A stretch of 64,000 nucleotides of DNA. Origin: UBA1433 sp964581565. Its GTDB lineage: Bacteria; Bacillota; Clostridia; Eubacteriales; UBA1433. The DNA lies in assembly GCA_964581565.1 (NCBI GenBank), contig CAZOOZ010000012.1, positions 3,634 through 67,633 on the forward strand, written 5' to 3'. Under the pieces are notes generated by a model that was not told where the DNA came from, ran no database searches, and saw only the letters and a list, made by a program, of their open reading frames with translations. The translations under genes and the position numbers were made by a program. Shown piece after piece: positions 9,201 to 17,340 of this stretch (position 1 is its first letter; every line of letters begins with the position of its first letter).

Positions 9201-9526
9201 CGCTCTATGCCGGCGATGATATAGATTTTGAAAATCCGCTTGCGACAGCAACGAGCAATAATTTGGGCGAGGCCGCGTTTGAAGATGTTGTCTACGGCTC
9301 TTACAAAGTAATTGAAACAAAAGCGCCGGACGGCTATGAGCTCAACACGGATGTGATGGAATTTGCGATTGAGGAGGACGGGCAAGTGCTAAGCAGAATA
9401 TGCATCAATGAGGAGCTGCCGCCTGTGCTTCCGCAAACGGGTCAGGATTATTCCTATGAAGTCATCGGCTTTTTGGTTATGCTCCTTGGAAGTGTGCTGC
9501 TTTTAAACAAAAAAAGCAATGCATAA
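6227..9526 (+). CDS. LPXTG-anchored surface adhesin with repeated isopeptide-type domains
   Basis: A 1099-residue cell-wall protein. It has a signal peptide (cleavage likely after ALA, residue 31) and an N-terminal domain. About five tandem adhesin modules follow, each opening like SKTGEY...ITWxITVN and continuing with a VxDxI strand, then two SpaA/Cna-B domains (about residues 880-1060). The sorting signal LPQTG lies at 1068-1072, followed by a hydrophobic helix and the tail NKKSNA. Lys and Asn/Glu residues in such modules often form internal isopeptide bonds. The sortase gene follows at once, so it is the likely anchoring enzyme. Start ATG has AAAGGAG upstream. No pilin-type second sortase is seen, so a monomeric adhesin is more likely than a pilus. 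The ligand is unknown. Confidence 0.88.
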   Translation: MIKKSNSKKIMAVLLVFTILQTLLPFNIALAEEVPFQFFAQVSLTDGDGNPFTGTVEQNEEVQIRYDYSIPDEYTVDTSKTYTLTIPNEIEITSAFSIDLYDYNEDPAVLIATVSVGTDNVISIDFTDNVNNKMYDRTGWFQMELSFDEEEITDQTEITFPLGAGATTVIQIAFEPDEQTVDVDLNKSGEYDKETNEITWQITVSPQTEPDVRPISDLVVNDAIPSNQEYITGSFEILPAGTLGTFDYDAAGNSISYSFTNDVNLSEGEQYTITFKTKADTSLFTTEDGTVQYSNQASSTFDEDGSSLSNTATVSTKVDFIEKTGEYLPDTRQIKWTITINNNYLSIDNAVISDTIQSGLTLVEDSITLDEASVSIAPSGPLTYVGTTLAYAFEAQINEPHTLVYLTDVTDPDAYNSNTSKIYSNSATLTGDGVTATDASNGVDVGVPTSVISKKGLSYDYTTHEITWEITVNSNEINIEDPVVTDDIPVGLEYVDDSFMVDGSAPDTGSFSYIPADSGDTTKSGSFTYTFPSNISDTVKLTFKTVVLSNTVYASNENTKFTNKASLSGSNIPSSDTTADYTVHSQVLDKTSLNYNYNTREITWQIVVNNNNMPMENVYVVDTIGDYQSFVAGSVTINGAPAIIGTTEDMPNSYYYDGVSGTLRYNFPQEITTQQVIEFKTKITDLSIFETTEDVEVSNSVEITGSDVPPGITSTATQDIANTLISKTGEYETGKAYIDWTVTINQNKLTIADAVLEDVLQEGLSLDAQSIELWKINLPDNGEISLINAQQVEITSDNISYDIATNTFTFSFIEPISDVYVLKFRTDIDDAYREATFTNSIQFTGSGIDEDSTSSSIPVSFLAGSGGAAGTVRGNLTVVKVDADNTQQTLSGAQFELLDIYGNVLATSEITEQDGEALFSSLRLDRTYYIKEITVPVGYVLDESLHEIGNLSDEAGSSQNITYTFENEKSKGTIRIIKTSEAGIYLTGAEFTLYAGDDIDFENPLATATSNNLGEAAFEDVVYGSYKVIETKAPDGYELNTDVMEFAIEEDGQVLSRICINEELPPVLPQTGQDYSYEVIGFLVMLLGSVLLLNKKSNA

Positions 9527-9549
9527 AAACTCAAATAAAATCACATTTC

Positions 9550-9575
9550 TTAAGGCAGAGATATCTCTGCCTTAA
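9550..9575 (+). terminator. Perfect palindrome after the adhesin gene
   Basis: TTAAGGCAGAGAT and its complement form a 26-bp uninterrupted palindrome ending in AAAATTT. The T-run is weak, so it may be a partial terminator that sets adhesin and sortase levels apart. Confidence 0.6.
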
Positions 9576-9615
9576 AATTTAGAATATTAAAAAATAAGTC
9601 ATTGAGAAAAACAAA

Positions 9616-10218
9616 ATGAAAAAAGTAATTTCTATTTTAATAATAATAATTGGATTAAGTATTTTTTTCTATCCTAAAATATCACAATATTTGAATGAAT
9701 TAAAACAACAGAGACTTTTAGAGCAATGGCAAAATGCGGCTCCCGAGCTTTACGGACAAGCGAATGAAGAAACTACCAATGGAATAACAGAGGAAAATAC
9801 GGTCTTTAAAAAAAATATGATAGGCATACTGATCATTGATAAAATTGATCTGTCATTGCCGATATTAAATGGTGTTACCGCACAAAACATGAATCTGGGC
9901 GTTGCGAGATTTTCTGACGGCGCGCTGCCGGGGCAGGCAGGCAACTGCGCAATAGCCGGCCATAGAAATCATGCATACGGCAGAATGTTTAACAGGCTTG
10001 ATGAACTGGAAATCGGCGATTATATCACTGTTCAGACAAAAGAAAACACATATACCTACACGGTGAGTGAAAAACTATTTGTGCAACCGGATGAAACATG
10101 GGTATTAAACGGCAGCGCTGCTAAAAAGGAAATCACGCTCATCACGTGTCAACCTCTGTATCATCCCACTGGCAGATTGGTGATAAAAGGTGAGTTGACA
10201 AATGAAGAGGTAAACTAA
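9616..10218 (+). CDS. Class D-like sortase
   Basis: A 200-residue protein with an N-terminal membrane anchor (residues about 4-20) and a sortase barrel. The catalytic residues are visible: His in AGHRNHAYGRMF, Cys in TLITCQP and Arg in TGRLVIKG. The TLxTC signature is that of class D sortases. It cleaves LPXTG-like signals and links the protein to peptidoglycan outside the cell. Directly downstream of an LPQTG adhesin, that protein is the likely substrate. Confidence 0.9.
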   Translation: MKKVISILIIIIGLSIFFYPKISQYLNELKQQRLLEQWQNAAPELYGQANEETTNGITEENTVFKKNMIGILIIDKIDLSLPILNGVTAQNMNLGVARFSDGALPGQAGNCAIAGHRNHAYGRMFNRLDELEIGDYITVQTKENTYTYTVSEKLFVQPDETWVLNGSAAKKEITLITCQPLYHPTGRLVIKGELTNEEVN

Positions 10219-10392
10219 TTTTCATGGAATAGGCACGTAAGCGTGTAAGTATTTTATGTAAAAGAAAGATAAAAAATATATTCTGATTTGTAAATAATCC
10301 TTGACATATTCTTAACAATCTGTTAATTAATATATATCATAAAATTATGGATATATAAGACACATTTGGGTAGTGCAGTGTTTTAATATATA

Positions 10393-10418
10393 AAAGGAGG
10401 GCGGGTATGCCCTTCTTT
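10393..10418 (+). terminator. Hairpin downstream of the sortase gene
   Basis: AAAGGAGGGC (393-402 of this kb) pairs with GCCCTTCTTT with one G-T pair around GGGTAT. There is only a short T-stretch after it. It follows a TTGACA at 10301 with a weak -10, so it could end a short separate transcript or the sortase mRNA. Confidence 0.4.
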
Positions 10419-10644
10419 GCGTTTAGAGGCGGAAATGAATTTAAAGATTTATTTGCAGGCTATTTATTCGTATATTTCCCAAGATATAGACAAATTAATG
10501 AGGCTTATTTGACACATCTACTGTTAATTTGTCATAGAATAAAATAAAATACTATAAATTATCATAATTAATAGCTATAATAAATATTGACGAAATTTGT
10601 CGAATTGGTAATATTTGGTAACTATGTAATATTATGTAAAATAC

Positions 10645-10673
10645 TTGACAAATATGGAATATTTTGTTATTTA
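10645..10673 (+). promoter_or_regulatory. Putative sigma-A promoter of the riboswitch-subtilase transcript
   Basis: TTGACA (10645-10650), a 17-base spacer and TATTTA (10668-10673). Transcription would start near 10680, just before the riboswitch. Between the sortase gene and this site (10219-10640) I see no gene. Confidence 0.55.
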
Positions 10674-10704
10674 AAAAAGAAATTATGAAAAATATAGTAT
10701 TATT

Positions 10705-10807
10705 AAAAACTTAAAATGAAAAAAGGCAAAAAAGTCAAAAGGCTGTGACGCAAAACTACAGGGCCTAAAGAGAAAATCTATGGCAGCCAGCTACCGTATA
10801 AGTTTTT
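10705..10807 (+). promoter_or_regulatory. Cyclic di-GMP-I riboswitch (GEMM) upstream of subtilase gene
   Basis: The sequence has the class I landmarks: GGCAAA, the tetraloop-bearing first hairpin, TGACGCAAAACTACAGGGCCTAAAG in the core (10745-10769), and the second arm ending GGCAGCCAGCTACCG. A perfect 9-bp extension of the closing helix, AAAAACTTA (10705-10713) with TAAGTTTTT (10799-10807), is followed directly by a T-run. Ligand-stabilised closing helix plus T-run would act as a terminator, so I predict an OFF switch. The gene start is 41 bases downstream. Confidence 0.9.
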
Positions 10808-10847
10808 TGTTTTAAATACGCAAAATTCATAAGATTTGAGGGAAATA

Positions 10848-13253
10848 ATGAAAAGTAAACGTAAAACAGGCCTTATCCTTATACTAACCATGCTTTTAAT
10901 GGCCTGCTTAATACTTGGAAGCGTGCAAGTAAACGCTGCGTCTGAAGACAATAATCAAAGCAAACAGAGGGTCATTGTCTTATATGATAATGCTTTAAAT
11001 AAATTATTAAATAAATCCTATATATTAAAACTGGCAGGAACGATTGAGGCCGACTATAAAAATGTGCCGGCGGTGGTGGTATCGGCTACACAAGACGAGA
11101 TAGATGAGCTCAAAGAAAATCCGCACGTACTTGCCGTAGAAAATGATGTCATGGTCAGCATCGAGCAGCAGAGCGCGGATTGGGGGATCGATGCAACCGA
11201 TGCGGCTTCGGCATGGGAATTGGGATATACGGGCAAAGGAGTAAAGATTGCGGTTATTGATACGGGCATTGCCACACATGATGATCTTATTATCTCCGGA
11301 GGCGTGTCGTTTCTAAATTACACAAACGGCTCTTACGAAGATGATCATGGTCATGGTACACATGTAGCCGGCATCATAGGGGCAAAAGACAATGATATCG
11401 GCATTGTCGGAATCGCTCCCGATGCAAGCATTTATGCAGTCAAAGCGCTTGACGGAAGCGGCAACGGATATATTTCCGATATCATCATGGGAATCGACTG
11501 GGCGATCACTAATAATATGGATGTCATCAACATGAGCTTGGGTTCGGATTCATCGATGGTGATTTTCGAAGATGCCATGAACAGAGCTTATCAGGCGGGC
11601 ATTTTAGTAGTGGCGGCGGCAGGCAATGACGGCACATCTTCAGGCAGCGGAGATACTGTCGATTACCCGGCAAGATACGACAGTGTTATTGCAGTGGCGG
11701 CGATCAATTCCGCAAATAACAGAGCGGAGTTTTCTTCAACAGGTTCGAGCGTGGAAGTTGCGGCACCCGGCGTAAGCATAAAAAGCACTTATTTAAACGG
11801 CACCTACGCAATAATGTCGGGCACATCCATGGCCACGCCATTTGTGAGCGGAGATATAGCTTTATTAATGGAAGCGAATCCGTCGCTCAATGCAGTACAA
11901 ATCCGCCAGCTGCTGGGAGAAAATATTATCGATTTAGGCACATTTGGCAAAGATAATCTCTATGGCTGCGGACTCATCCAGGCTTATGTATCAACTTCTC
12001 CATCTGTAGCCGTTACCTTTAATTCACAGGGTGGCTCTGCTGTGTGGACCAAACTTGTTAAAGCGAATTCAACCGTAAGCGCACCGGCCAATCCGACAAG
12101 AACAGGCTACACGTTTAAAGGATGGTATAAAGAAAAAGAATGCGTGAACACATGGAATTTTAATACGGATATCGTTACGACCAATACGACACTTTACGCA
12201 AAGTGGACCATTAATAGATATACTGTAACATTTAACAGTCGGGGAGGCAGCTCGGTTGCTTCTGTGACACAAAATTACGGAACAAAAATCACCCAGCCAA
12301 CGGCACCGACAAAATCAGGGTATTATTTTGGCGGATGGTATAAAGAATCATCCTGTATCAATGCATGGAATTTCTCGACGAATACTTTGCAAAGAGATAC
12401 GACGCTTTACGCCAAATGGATAAAATCTCCGACAAAAGTTGTCAATGTAAAAGCCTCGTCGGCGGGTTATAACAGTATAAAAATAAGCTGGAGCAAAGTA
12501 ACGGATGCCACGGGATATCGTGTCTATAGAGCGACATCATCTGGCGGAAGTTATAAATATATAGGTAAAACCAGTTCCACGAGTTACACGAATAAATCTC
12601 TTACAACAAATAAAAAGTACTATTACAAAGTAAGAGCATATACAATGGTGGGTTCTGCGACGAAATACGGAAGTTACTCATCTGTTGTCAGCGCAAAACC
12701 GGTGCCTGCAACGCCTGCTGTAACCGTAAAATCCAGCTCTTATAAAAGCATAAAAATCAGCTGGGGTAAAGTGAGCGGCGCAAACGGATACAGAGTCTAC
12801 AGAGCCACTTCAAAATCAGGCACATATAAGCTGATCAAAACGACAACTTCAACGAGCTATACCAATTCGTCTCTTACAACGGGCAAAACCTACTACTATA
12901 AAGTGAGAGCCTACAAATATGTAAGCGGTAGCAGGGTATATGGGAAATATTCTTCCATTAAAAGCGCAAAGCCTTCATTGTCAAAGCCTTCCAGCTTTAG
13001 TGTAACGAGATACTCTTCCAGTAAAATAAAAATAAGTTACAGCAGCGTTTCGGGCGCAAGCGGATACAGGATATACAGAGCCACTTCAAAGTCCGGCACT
13101 TATAAACTCGTTAAGACAACGACTTCCAGAAGTTGGATCAACACCAAACGCACAAAGGGGAAAACTTATTATTATAAAGTGCGCGCATACAGATGGGTAA
13201 GCGGTAAAAGAGTATACGGACCCTATACGACCATAAAATATACGAAGACGTAA
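10848..13253 (+). CDS. Secreted subtilisin-like serine protease with repeat and Fn3-like C-terminus
   Basis: About 801 residues from the ATG at 10848 behind GAGGG (a TTG at 10836 overlaps that site). It has a signal peptide to about residue 30, an inhibitor I9-type propeptide (about 41-105) and an S8 catalytic domain with Asp138 (AVIDTG), His169 (HGHGTHVAG) and Ser327 (SGTSMATP). Then come two InlB B-type repeats (VTFNSQGG...LYAKW) and three Fn3-like modules rich in Ser, Thr, Lys and Tyr. The last two modules are nearly identical to those of the LRR protein at 60947-63772 and may bind cell wall. It is controlled by the upstream c-di-GMP riboswitch and followed by a cyclase gene. It could process adhesins such as the LPQTG protein, by analogy. 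Confidence 0.9.
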   Translation: MKSKRKTGLILILTMLLMACLILGSVQVNAASEDNNQSKQRVIVLYDNALNKLLNKSYILKLAGTIEADYKNVPAVVVSATQDEIDELKENPHVLAVENDVMVSIEQQSADWGIDATDAASAWELGYTGKGVKIAVIDTGIATHDDLIISGGVSFLNYTNGSYEDDHGHGTHVAGIIGAKDNDIGIVGIAPDASIYAVKALDGSGNGYISDIIMGIDWAITNNMDVINMSLGSDSSMVIFEDAMNRAYQAGILVVAAAGNDGTSSGSGDTVDYPARYDSVIAVAAINSANNRAEFSSTGSSVEVAAPGVSIKSTYLNGTYAIMSGTSMATPFVSGDIALLMEANPSLNAVQIRQLLGENIIDLGTFGKDNLYGCGLIQAYVSTSPSVAVTFNSQGGSAVWTKLVKANSTVSAPANPTRTGYTFKGWYKEKECVNTWNFNTDIVTTNTTLYAKWTINRYTVTFNSRGGSSVASVTQNYGTKITQPTAPTKSGYYFGGWYKESSCINAWNFSTNTLQRDTTLYAKWIKSPTKVVNVKASSAGYNSIKISWSKVTDATGYRVYRATSSGGSYKYIGKTSSTSYTNKSLTTNKKYYYKVRAYTMVGSATKYGSYSSVVSAKPVPATPAVTVKSSSYKSIKISWGKVSGANGYRVYRATSKSGTYKLIKTTTSTSYTNSSLTTGKTYYYKVRAYKYVSGSRVYGKYSSIKSAKPSLSKPSSFSVTRYSSSKIKISYSSVSGASGYRIYRATSKSGTYKLVKTTTSRSWINTKRTKGKTYYYKVRAYRWVSGKRVYGPYTTIKYTKT
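12726..13253 (+). repeat. C-terminal double module, copy in subtilase gene
   Basis: About 528 bp that are nearly identical in DNA and protein to the reverse complement of 60947-61475 in the LRR gene. It encodes two Fn3-like modules beginning VKSSSYKSIKISWGKVSGA. The closeness points to recent duplication or gene conversion. Confidence 0.85.
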
Positions 13254-13332
13254 AAAAACAATGCAGAATCTATAATCTTCATGACAGACAGTATAGTTTT
13301 ATACTCATATTGCTCATAGAAAGTGTGAAGAA

Positions 13333-14463
13333 GTGAATTTGTCAACCAATGTAACATTAAATGCATATTCAATCATAATTCTAGTTGTGGTTATGTTTTA
13401 TTCGTCTAAAAACAAAGAGGAGGACTCGCTGCAATACAAGCTTTTTACGGTCATGATGTATGTGACAGTGCTTATGTTGGTGCTCGATATACTCGGGAGG
13501 CTCGACGGGAATGCACATGCAATATACAGTCCGGCAAACCATATTGGGAATTTTTTGGGATTTACATTGAGTCCTCTATTGCCGTCGCTTTGGGTGATGT
13601 ATGTCTATACGCAAGTATTTCATGACAATCAAATAAATAAAAAATTACTGTTTAGTTTGATTATCATAAACGGCGCTGTTATTTTATTTGTTATTTGTTC
13701 ACAATTTTTTGGCTGGATCTACACAATCAGCGCGGATAACATTTATAAAAGAGGGCCGTTTTTTATGGCTCCTGTTGCAATCGCCGTGTTGCTTCTGCTG
13801 GTGGCTGATGCTATGATTGCAATCAATAAAAAGAAAATTGATAAAAAATATTACAATGCATTGTTGTTCTTTACGATACCTCCTTTTCTATGTGTGATTT
13901 TACAATCAATGATCTACGGTATCTCTTTCATTTATAACGGGGTTGTTATTTCTATAGTGGTTGTATATTTGAACATACAAAACCGCAGTATTCATACAGA
14001 TTATCTGACAGGTATCGGCAACCGCAAGAAGCTTGATGCTTATTTAAAGGAAAAAATTGCTTCATGTGTGTACGGACATTCTTTTTCCGCAATTTTAGTG
14101 GATATAGATAATTTTAAGGCAATCAATGACACTTTTGGTCATACAGTCGGGGATAATGCGCTGGATGAAACTGTAAAACTTCTTAAAAGCTGCCTTAGAA
14201 AATCGGATTTTATTGCTCGTTTCGGTGGTGATGAATTTTTTATTGTGCTTGATATAGATAATGCGACTGATTTGAACGCAATGGTTCTGCGCATTGAAAA
14301 CAACTTAAGAGAGTTTAATAATACGGGGAATAATTCATACAGCATTGAACTGAGCATGGGCTACGCGGTATACGATACCACTGCACATATGGAAAATAAT
14401 AATTTTATAAAATATATAGATACTTTAATGTACGAAAATAAACGATTCAATAAAAAGAACTAA
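13333..14463 (+). CDS. Membrane diguanylate cyclase (GGDEF)
   Basis: A 376-residue protein with six to seven hydrophobic helices in the first 215 residues and a GGDEF domain behind them. The active-site loop is intact (ARFGGDEFFIVL), and RKSD, five residues before it, is a complete RxxD inhibitory I-site. It makes c-di-GMP from two GTP and should be product-inhibited. No EAL or HD-GYP domain is present. The GTG start at 13333 has only a weak GAAG site; a TTG at 13339 is an alternative. It lies 79 bases after the c-di-GMP-regulated protease gene, so ligand maker and riboswitch are physically linked. Confidence 0.9.
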   Translation: MNLSTNVTLNAYSIIILVVVMFYSSKNKEEDSLQYKLFTVMMYVTVLMLVLDILGRLDGNAHAIYSPANHIGNFLGFTLSPLLPSLWVMYVYTQVFHDNQINKKLLFSLIIINGAVILFVICSQFFGWIYTISADNIYKRGPFFMAPVAIAVLLLLVADAMIAINKKKIDKKYYNALLFFTIPPFLCVILQSMIYGISFIYNGVVISIVVVYLNIQNRSIHTDYLTGIGNRKKLDAYLKEKIASCVYGHSFSAILVDIDNFKAINDTFGHTVGDNALDETVKLLKSCLRKSDFIARFGGDEFFIVLDIDNATDLNAMVLRIENNLREFNNTGNNSYSIELSMGYAVYDTTAHMENNNFIKYIDTLMYENKRFNKKN

Positions 14464-14577
14464 AACAACAACCATTTATTTATGTTATTACAATATCGAT
14501 ACTAATCACATATGAATATTGATATTGTATGCGTTGCACTTTTAATATGACAAAAGTAATTTTAACGGAGAAGAAGC

Positions 14578-15381
14578 ATGAAAAAGCAGAGACATTCGAT
14601 GATTCATTACATATCGGCCGCGGCATTATTGGCTATGCTTTTTATTCATGTTTTTGCAAATATGCTTCCATTAAACAAAATTACGACTTCACAAGCATCT
14701 GATCTTTATTTTAATCTTTTTACGCCGGCAAGACTTACATCGTTCATAGAGGTCGTTATTTATATTTTATTTGCGGCATATATATTGTATCAATTTGGGT
14801 TTTTAAAAAAAGGTGTTGAATCGATAGATGCTGTTACGGCAAAAAAAATAGAAATGTATTTTATAATAGCTGCGTTTGTCAATATACTATGGACTTTTGC
14901 ATGGCATTACGGAAAAATCGCTTTGTCAATGGGTTTGATTGCCACTGTCATGATGTGTATGAGCATCATCGGTTGGAAAATACACAAGCAAGAATTAACT
15001 GTGAGGGAAAAGATTTTTGTAAAGCTTCCTTTCAGCATTTTTTTCAGTTGCACTACTGTGGCCGCCATTGCGAATATTACAACATTTTTAGTTGGCGTTG
15101 ACTGGGGTAGTTTTGAGCTCTCACGGGAAGTGTGGACTGTGATCGGTATATCAATCGGCATGCTTGTCGGTTCTGCAGTGATTGTAATCAATAAGGATAT
15201 TGCTTACGGTATGGGGTTGCTTTGGGCATATGTGGGCATATTAGTGAAGCATATTTCCGTATTCGGCTTTGCCGGAAAATATCCTCTGATCATTAATACA
15301 GTAAATGTCTGCATTATTTTGATCGTTGTTTTTCAGGCGCATGTTTTCTTTTCAAGCAGAGTGAAAGAAATGCGCCGGTAA
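14578..15381 (+). CDS. TspO/tryptophan-rich-sensory-like membrane protein 1
   Basis: A 267-residue protein with about eight hydrophobic segments, homologous along its length to the next gene (shared blocks NxLPxNxITTxxxSDxYxNLF, FVKLPFSIFFSCTTVAAIANIT, LLWAYVGILVKH). The second paralogue keeps the typical TspO-like stretch with Pro and Trp in helix 2 (APAAVTFSIWGLIYLLLAAY). This copy has TPARLTSFIEVVIYILFAAY and lacks that Trp. It may bind hydrophobic ligands or serve as a small-molecule sensor, but function is not established. ATG follows GGAGAAG. Confidence 0.75.
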   Translation: MKKQRHSMIHYISAAALLAMLFIHVFANMLPLNKITTSQASDLYFNLFTPARLTSFIEVVIYILFAAYILYQFGFLKKGVESIDAVTAKKIEMYFIIAAFVNILWTFAWHYGKIALSMGLIATVMMCMSIIGWKIHKQELTVREKIFVKLPFSIFFSCTTVAAIANITTFLVGVDWGSFELSREVWTVIGISIGMLVGSAVIVINKDIAYGMGLLWAYVGILVKHISVFGFAGKYPLIINTVNVCIILIVVFQAHVFFSSRVKEMRR

Positions 15382-15590
15382 AAACTTGCCCGCTCAATAT
15401 CCTTCTTTTTCCTTGTTTGTTTTGGTTATATACTTTATTAGTTCGATTTAAATTACTTTTAAAAATATATAAAATTTATTTATATTTAAAACACTGATTA
15501 ATTTTGAGTTGAGATTTCAAAGACAATGCGTTATAATTATATTGAAATAAACGTTTACATGAAAGCCTATGTCAAAGGAGGATGGTACCG

Positions 15591-16403
15591 ATGAATAAAA
15601 AGTCAAAAGAAAATATTCTAAAATTTACAGTGTTAATAACCTTTTTGATTATGCTGCTTGTCAATGCATTGGCTAACTTGCTTCCGATCAACGGCATCAC
15701 AACTGGGGAAGTCTCTGATGCATATGCGAATCTTTTTGCACCAGCCGCCGTCACTTTTTCGATTTGGGGTCTCATCTATCTTTTGCTTGCCGCATACACA
15801 CTTTATTTATTCGGTCTTTTTAATGAAGAAAGAGAAAAGAGCCTGATACAGCTCAGGTCAATTTCAATAAATTTTGCCGTCTCTTCCGTTGCGAATGCAT
15901 TATGGATTTTTTCGTGGCATTACCGCATCATATGGCTTTCTGTGCTGCTCATGATTATCCTTCTTCTATGCCTGGTACGCATAAATAAAATCAGTGGAAA
16001 ATTAACTTTATCTGTAAAAGAAAAGTTTTTTATTAAGCTTCCTTTCAGTGTTTATTTTGGATGGATCACGGTCGCAACAATTGCAAATGTCACTGCGTTT
16101 TTAGTGAGCCTTGGATGGGGAGGATTTGGATTGCCCGAATCTTTTTGGACTGTTATAATGATTATTATCGGTACTTTGATCGGCAACGGAGTTATTTTAA
16201 GGCACAAAGACATGGCATACGGATTGGTATTGGTATGGGCTTATATCGGTATATTAATAAAACACCTGTCAAACTACGGATTTGCAGGAGAATATCCTTC
16301 GGTAATCGTGGCAACCAGTTTTTGCATTGTTGTTATACTGCTTGATATAACTTATATGTTGCTGTCAAAACATAAAAAAATAAAATTGGATACAAGGCCA
16401 TGA
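15591..16403 (+). CDS. TspO/tryptophan-rich-sensory-like membrane protein 2
   Basis: About 270 residues and eight membrane helices. The start at 15591 is set by AAAGGAGG nine bases upstream; the ATG at 15582 would overlap that site. It holds the family motif FAPAAVTFSIWGLIYLLLAAY and many aromatic residues. It is a tandem paralogue of the preceding gene, separated by 209 bases, so it probably has its own promoter. Role unknown beyond membrane location. Confidence 0.78.
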   Translation: MNKKSKENILKFTVLITFLIMLLVNALANLLPINGITTGEVSDAYANLFAPAAVTFSIWGLIYLLLAAYTLYLFGLFNEEREKSLIQLRSISINFAVSSVANALWIFSWHYRIIWLSVLLMIILLLCLVRINKISGKLTLSVKEKFFIKLPFSVYFGWITVATIANVTAFLVSLGWGGFGLPESFWTVIMIIIGTLIGNGVILRHKDMAYGLVLVWAYIGILIKHLSNYGFAGEYPSVIVATSFCIVVILLDITYMLLSKHKKIKLDTRP

Positions 16404-16438
16404 CATTATATAATAGTATGGACTGAAAGGAGAGGCTC

Positions 16439-17281
16439 ATGGAATTTTCACATTCAATCATTGAAATCATAAAGAAAAGAAAATCTGTTCGAACATATTT
16501 GGACTGTGCTATCGATGAGGCGCTCATAAGCAAACTAGAAGATGCTGTTACAGAGGTTAACGAACAGATGAAATGCAAAGGGCGTATTGCACTGCTGAAA
16601 GGTTTTGGCAATGATGCCGGCGTGCCGCAAAAGCTCGGCACATACGGGTTTATTACCGGAGCGAAAACGTTTCTTATCGGCATTATAGATAAAGAAGAGA
16701 ACAATGCGCTTGAATTTGGCTATTGGTTTGAAAAAATAATTCTGCATGCCACCGATTTGAACCTTGGCACCTGCTGGCTTGGAGGTACTTTTAAAAGAGA
16801 TGATTTTATAAAAGCGGCAGAGCTGAAAGACGGTGAAGTTATTGCCGTTGTTTCTCCCGTAGGCAAACCGAAGGAAAAGAAAAGAGTGCTGGAATCTGCC
16901 ATGCGGGCAGCTGTCGGCGCCGACAAAAGAAAGCTATGGCCGCAGTTGTTTTTTGAAAGCACCTGCATGAAACCCTTGCTTACATATCAGGCGGGAGCAT
17001 ATGAACAAGCTTTGGAGATGGTGCGGCTCTCTCCTTCGGCGTCCAATAAGCAGCCTTGGCGTGTTTTATTAAAAGATAATGCATATCATTTCTTTTTATG
17101 CAAAACAAAGGGCTATCCGCAAAGCATTTATGATATGCAAAAAAACGATATCGGTATTGCGATGTGCCACTTCGAACTCACCGCAAAAGAGCTAGGATTA
17201 AGGGGAAGCTGGAAAGAAATAAAGGATATTGAGGCATCGGAAGTGCTTGAATATATGATCTCATGGCTCACAGAGGAGTAA
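16439..17281 (+). CDS. Nitroreductase-family protein (TM1586 type)
   Basis: A 280-residue protein. It opens with SVRTY, the FMN-phosphate contact of nitroreductases, and has GTCWLGGTF in the middle and SASNKQPWRV in the second half, which are the two halves of the duplicated NAD(P)H:FMN fold in the TM1586 subfamily. It presumably reduces nitro compounds, quinones or flavins in the cytoplasm; the physiological substrate is unknown. It has a GAAAGGAGAGG ribosome site and ends in a strong terminator. Confidence 0.85.
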   Translation: MEFSHSIIEIIKKRKSVRTYLDCAIDEALISKLEDAVTEVNEQMKCKGRIALLKGFGNDAGVPQKLGTYGFITGAKTFLIGIIDKEENNALEFGYWFEKIILHATDLNLGTCWLGGTFKRDDFIKAAELKDGEVIAVVSPVGKPKEKKRVLESAMRAAVGADKRKLWPQLFFESTCMKPLLTYQAGAYEQALEMVRLSPSASNKQPWRVLLKDNAYHFFLCKTKGYPQSIYDMQKNDIGIAMCHFELTAKELGLRGSWKEIKDIEASEVLEYMISWLTEE

Positions 17282-17292
17282 ATAGATATAAG

Positions 17293-17320
17293 AAAGAGGG
17301 GGGCGACCCCTCTTTTTTTA
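17293..17320 (+). terminator. Intrinsic terminator after nitroreductase gene
   Basis: AAAGAGGGG and CCCCTCTTT arms around GGCGA, followed by seven T. It also separates the convergent membrane-protein gene. Confidence 0.85.
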
Positions 17321-17340
17321 TTTGCAATATAATTTGCTTT

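Noticed and set aside
10219..10640. Second gene or c-di-GMP-II element between sortase and riboswitch
   Set aside because: No frame with a ribosome site and no class II motif was found; only a hairpin at 10393-10418 is visible.
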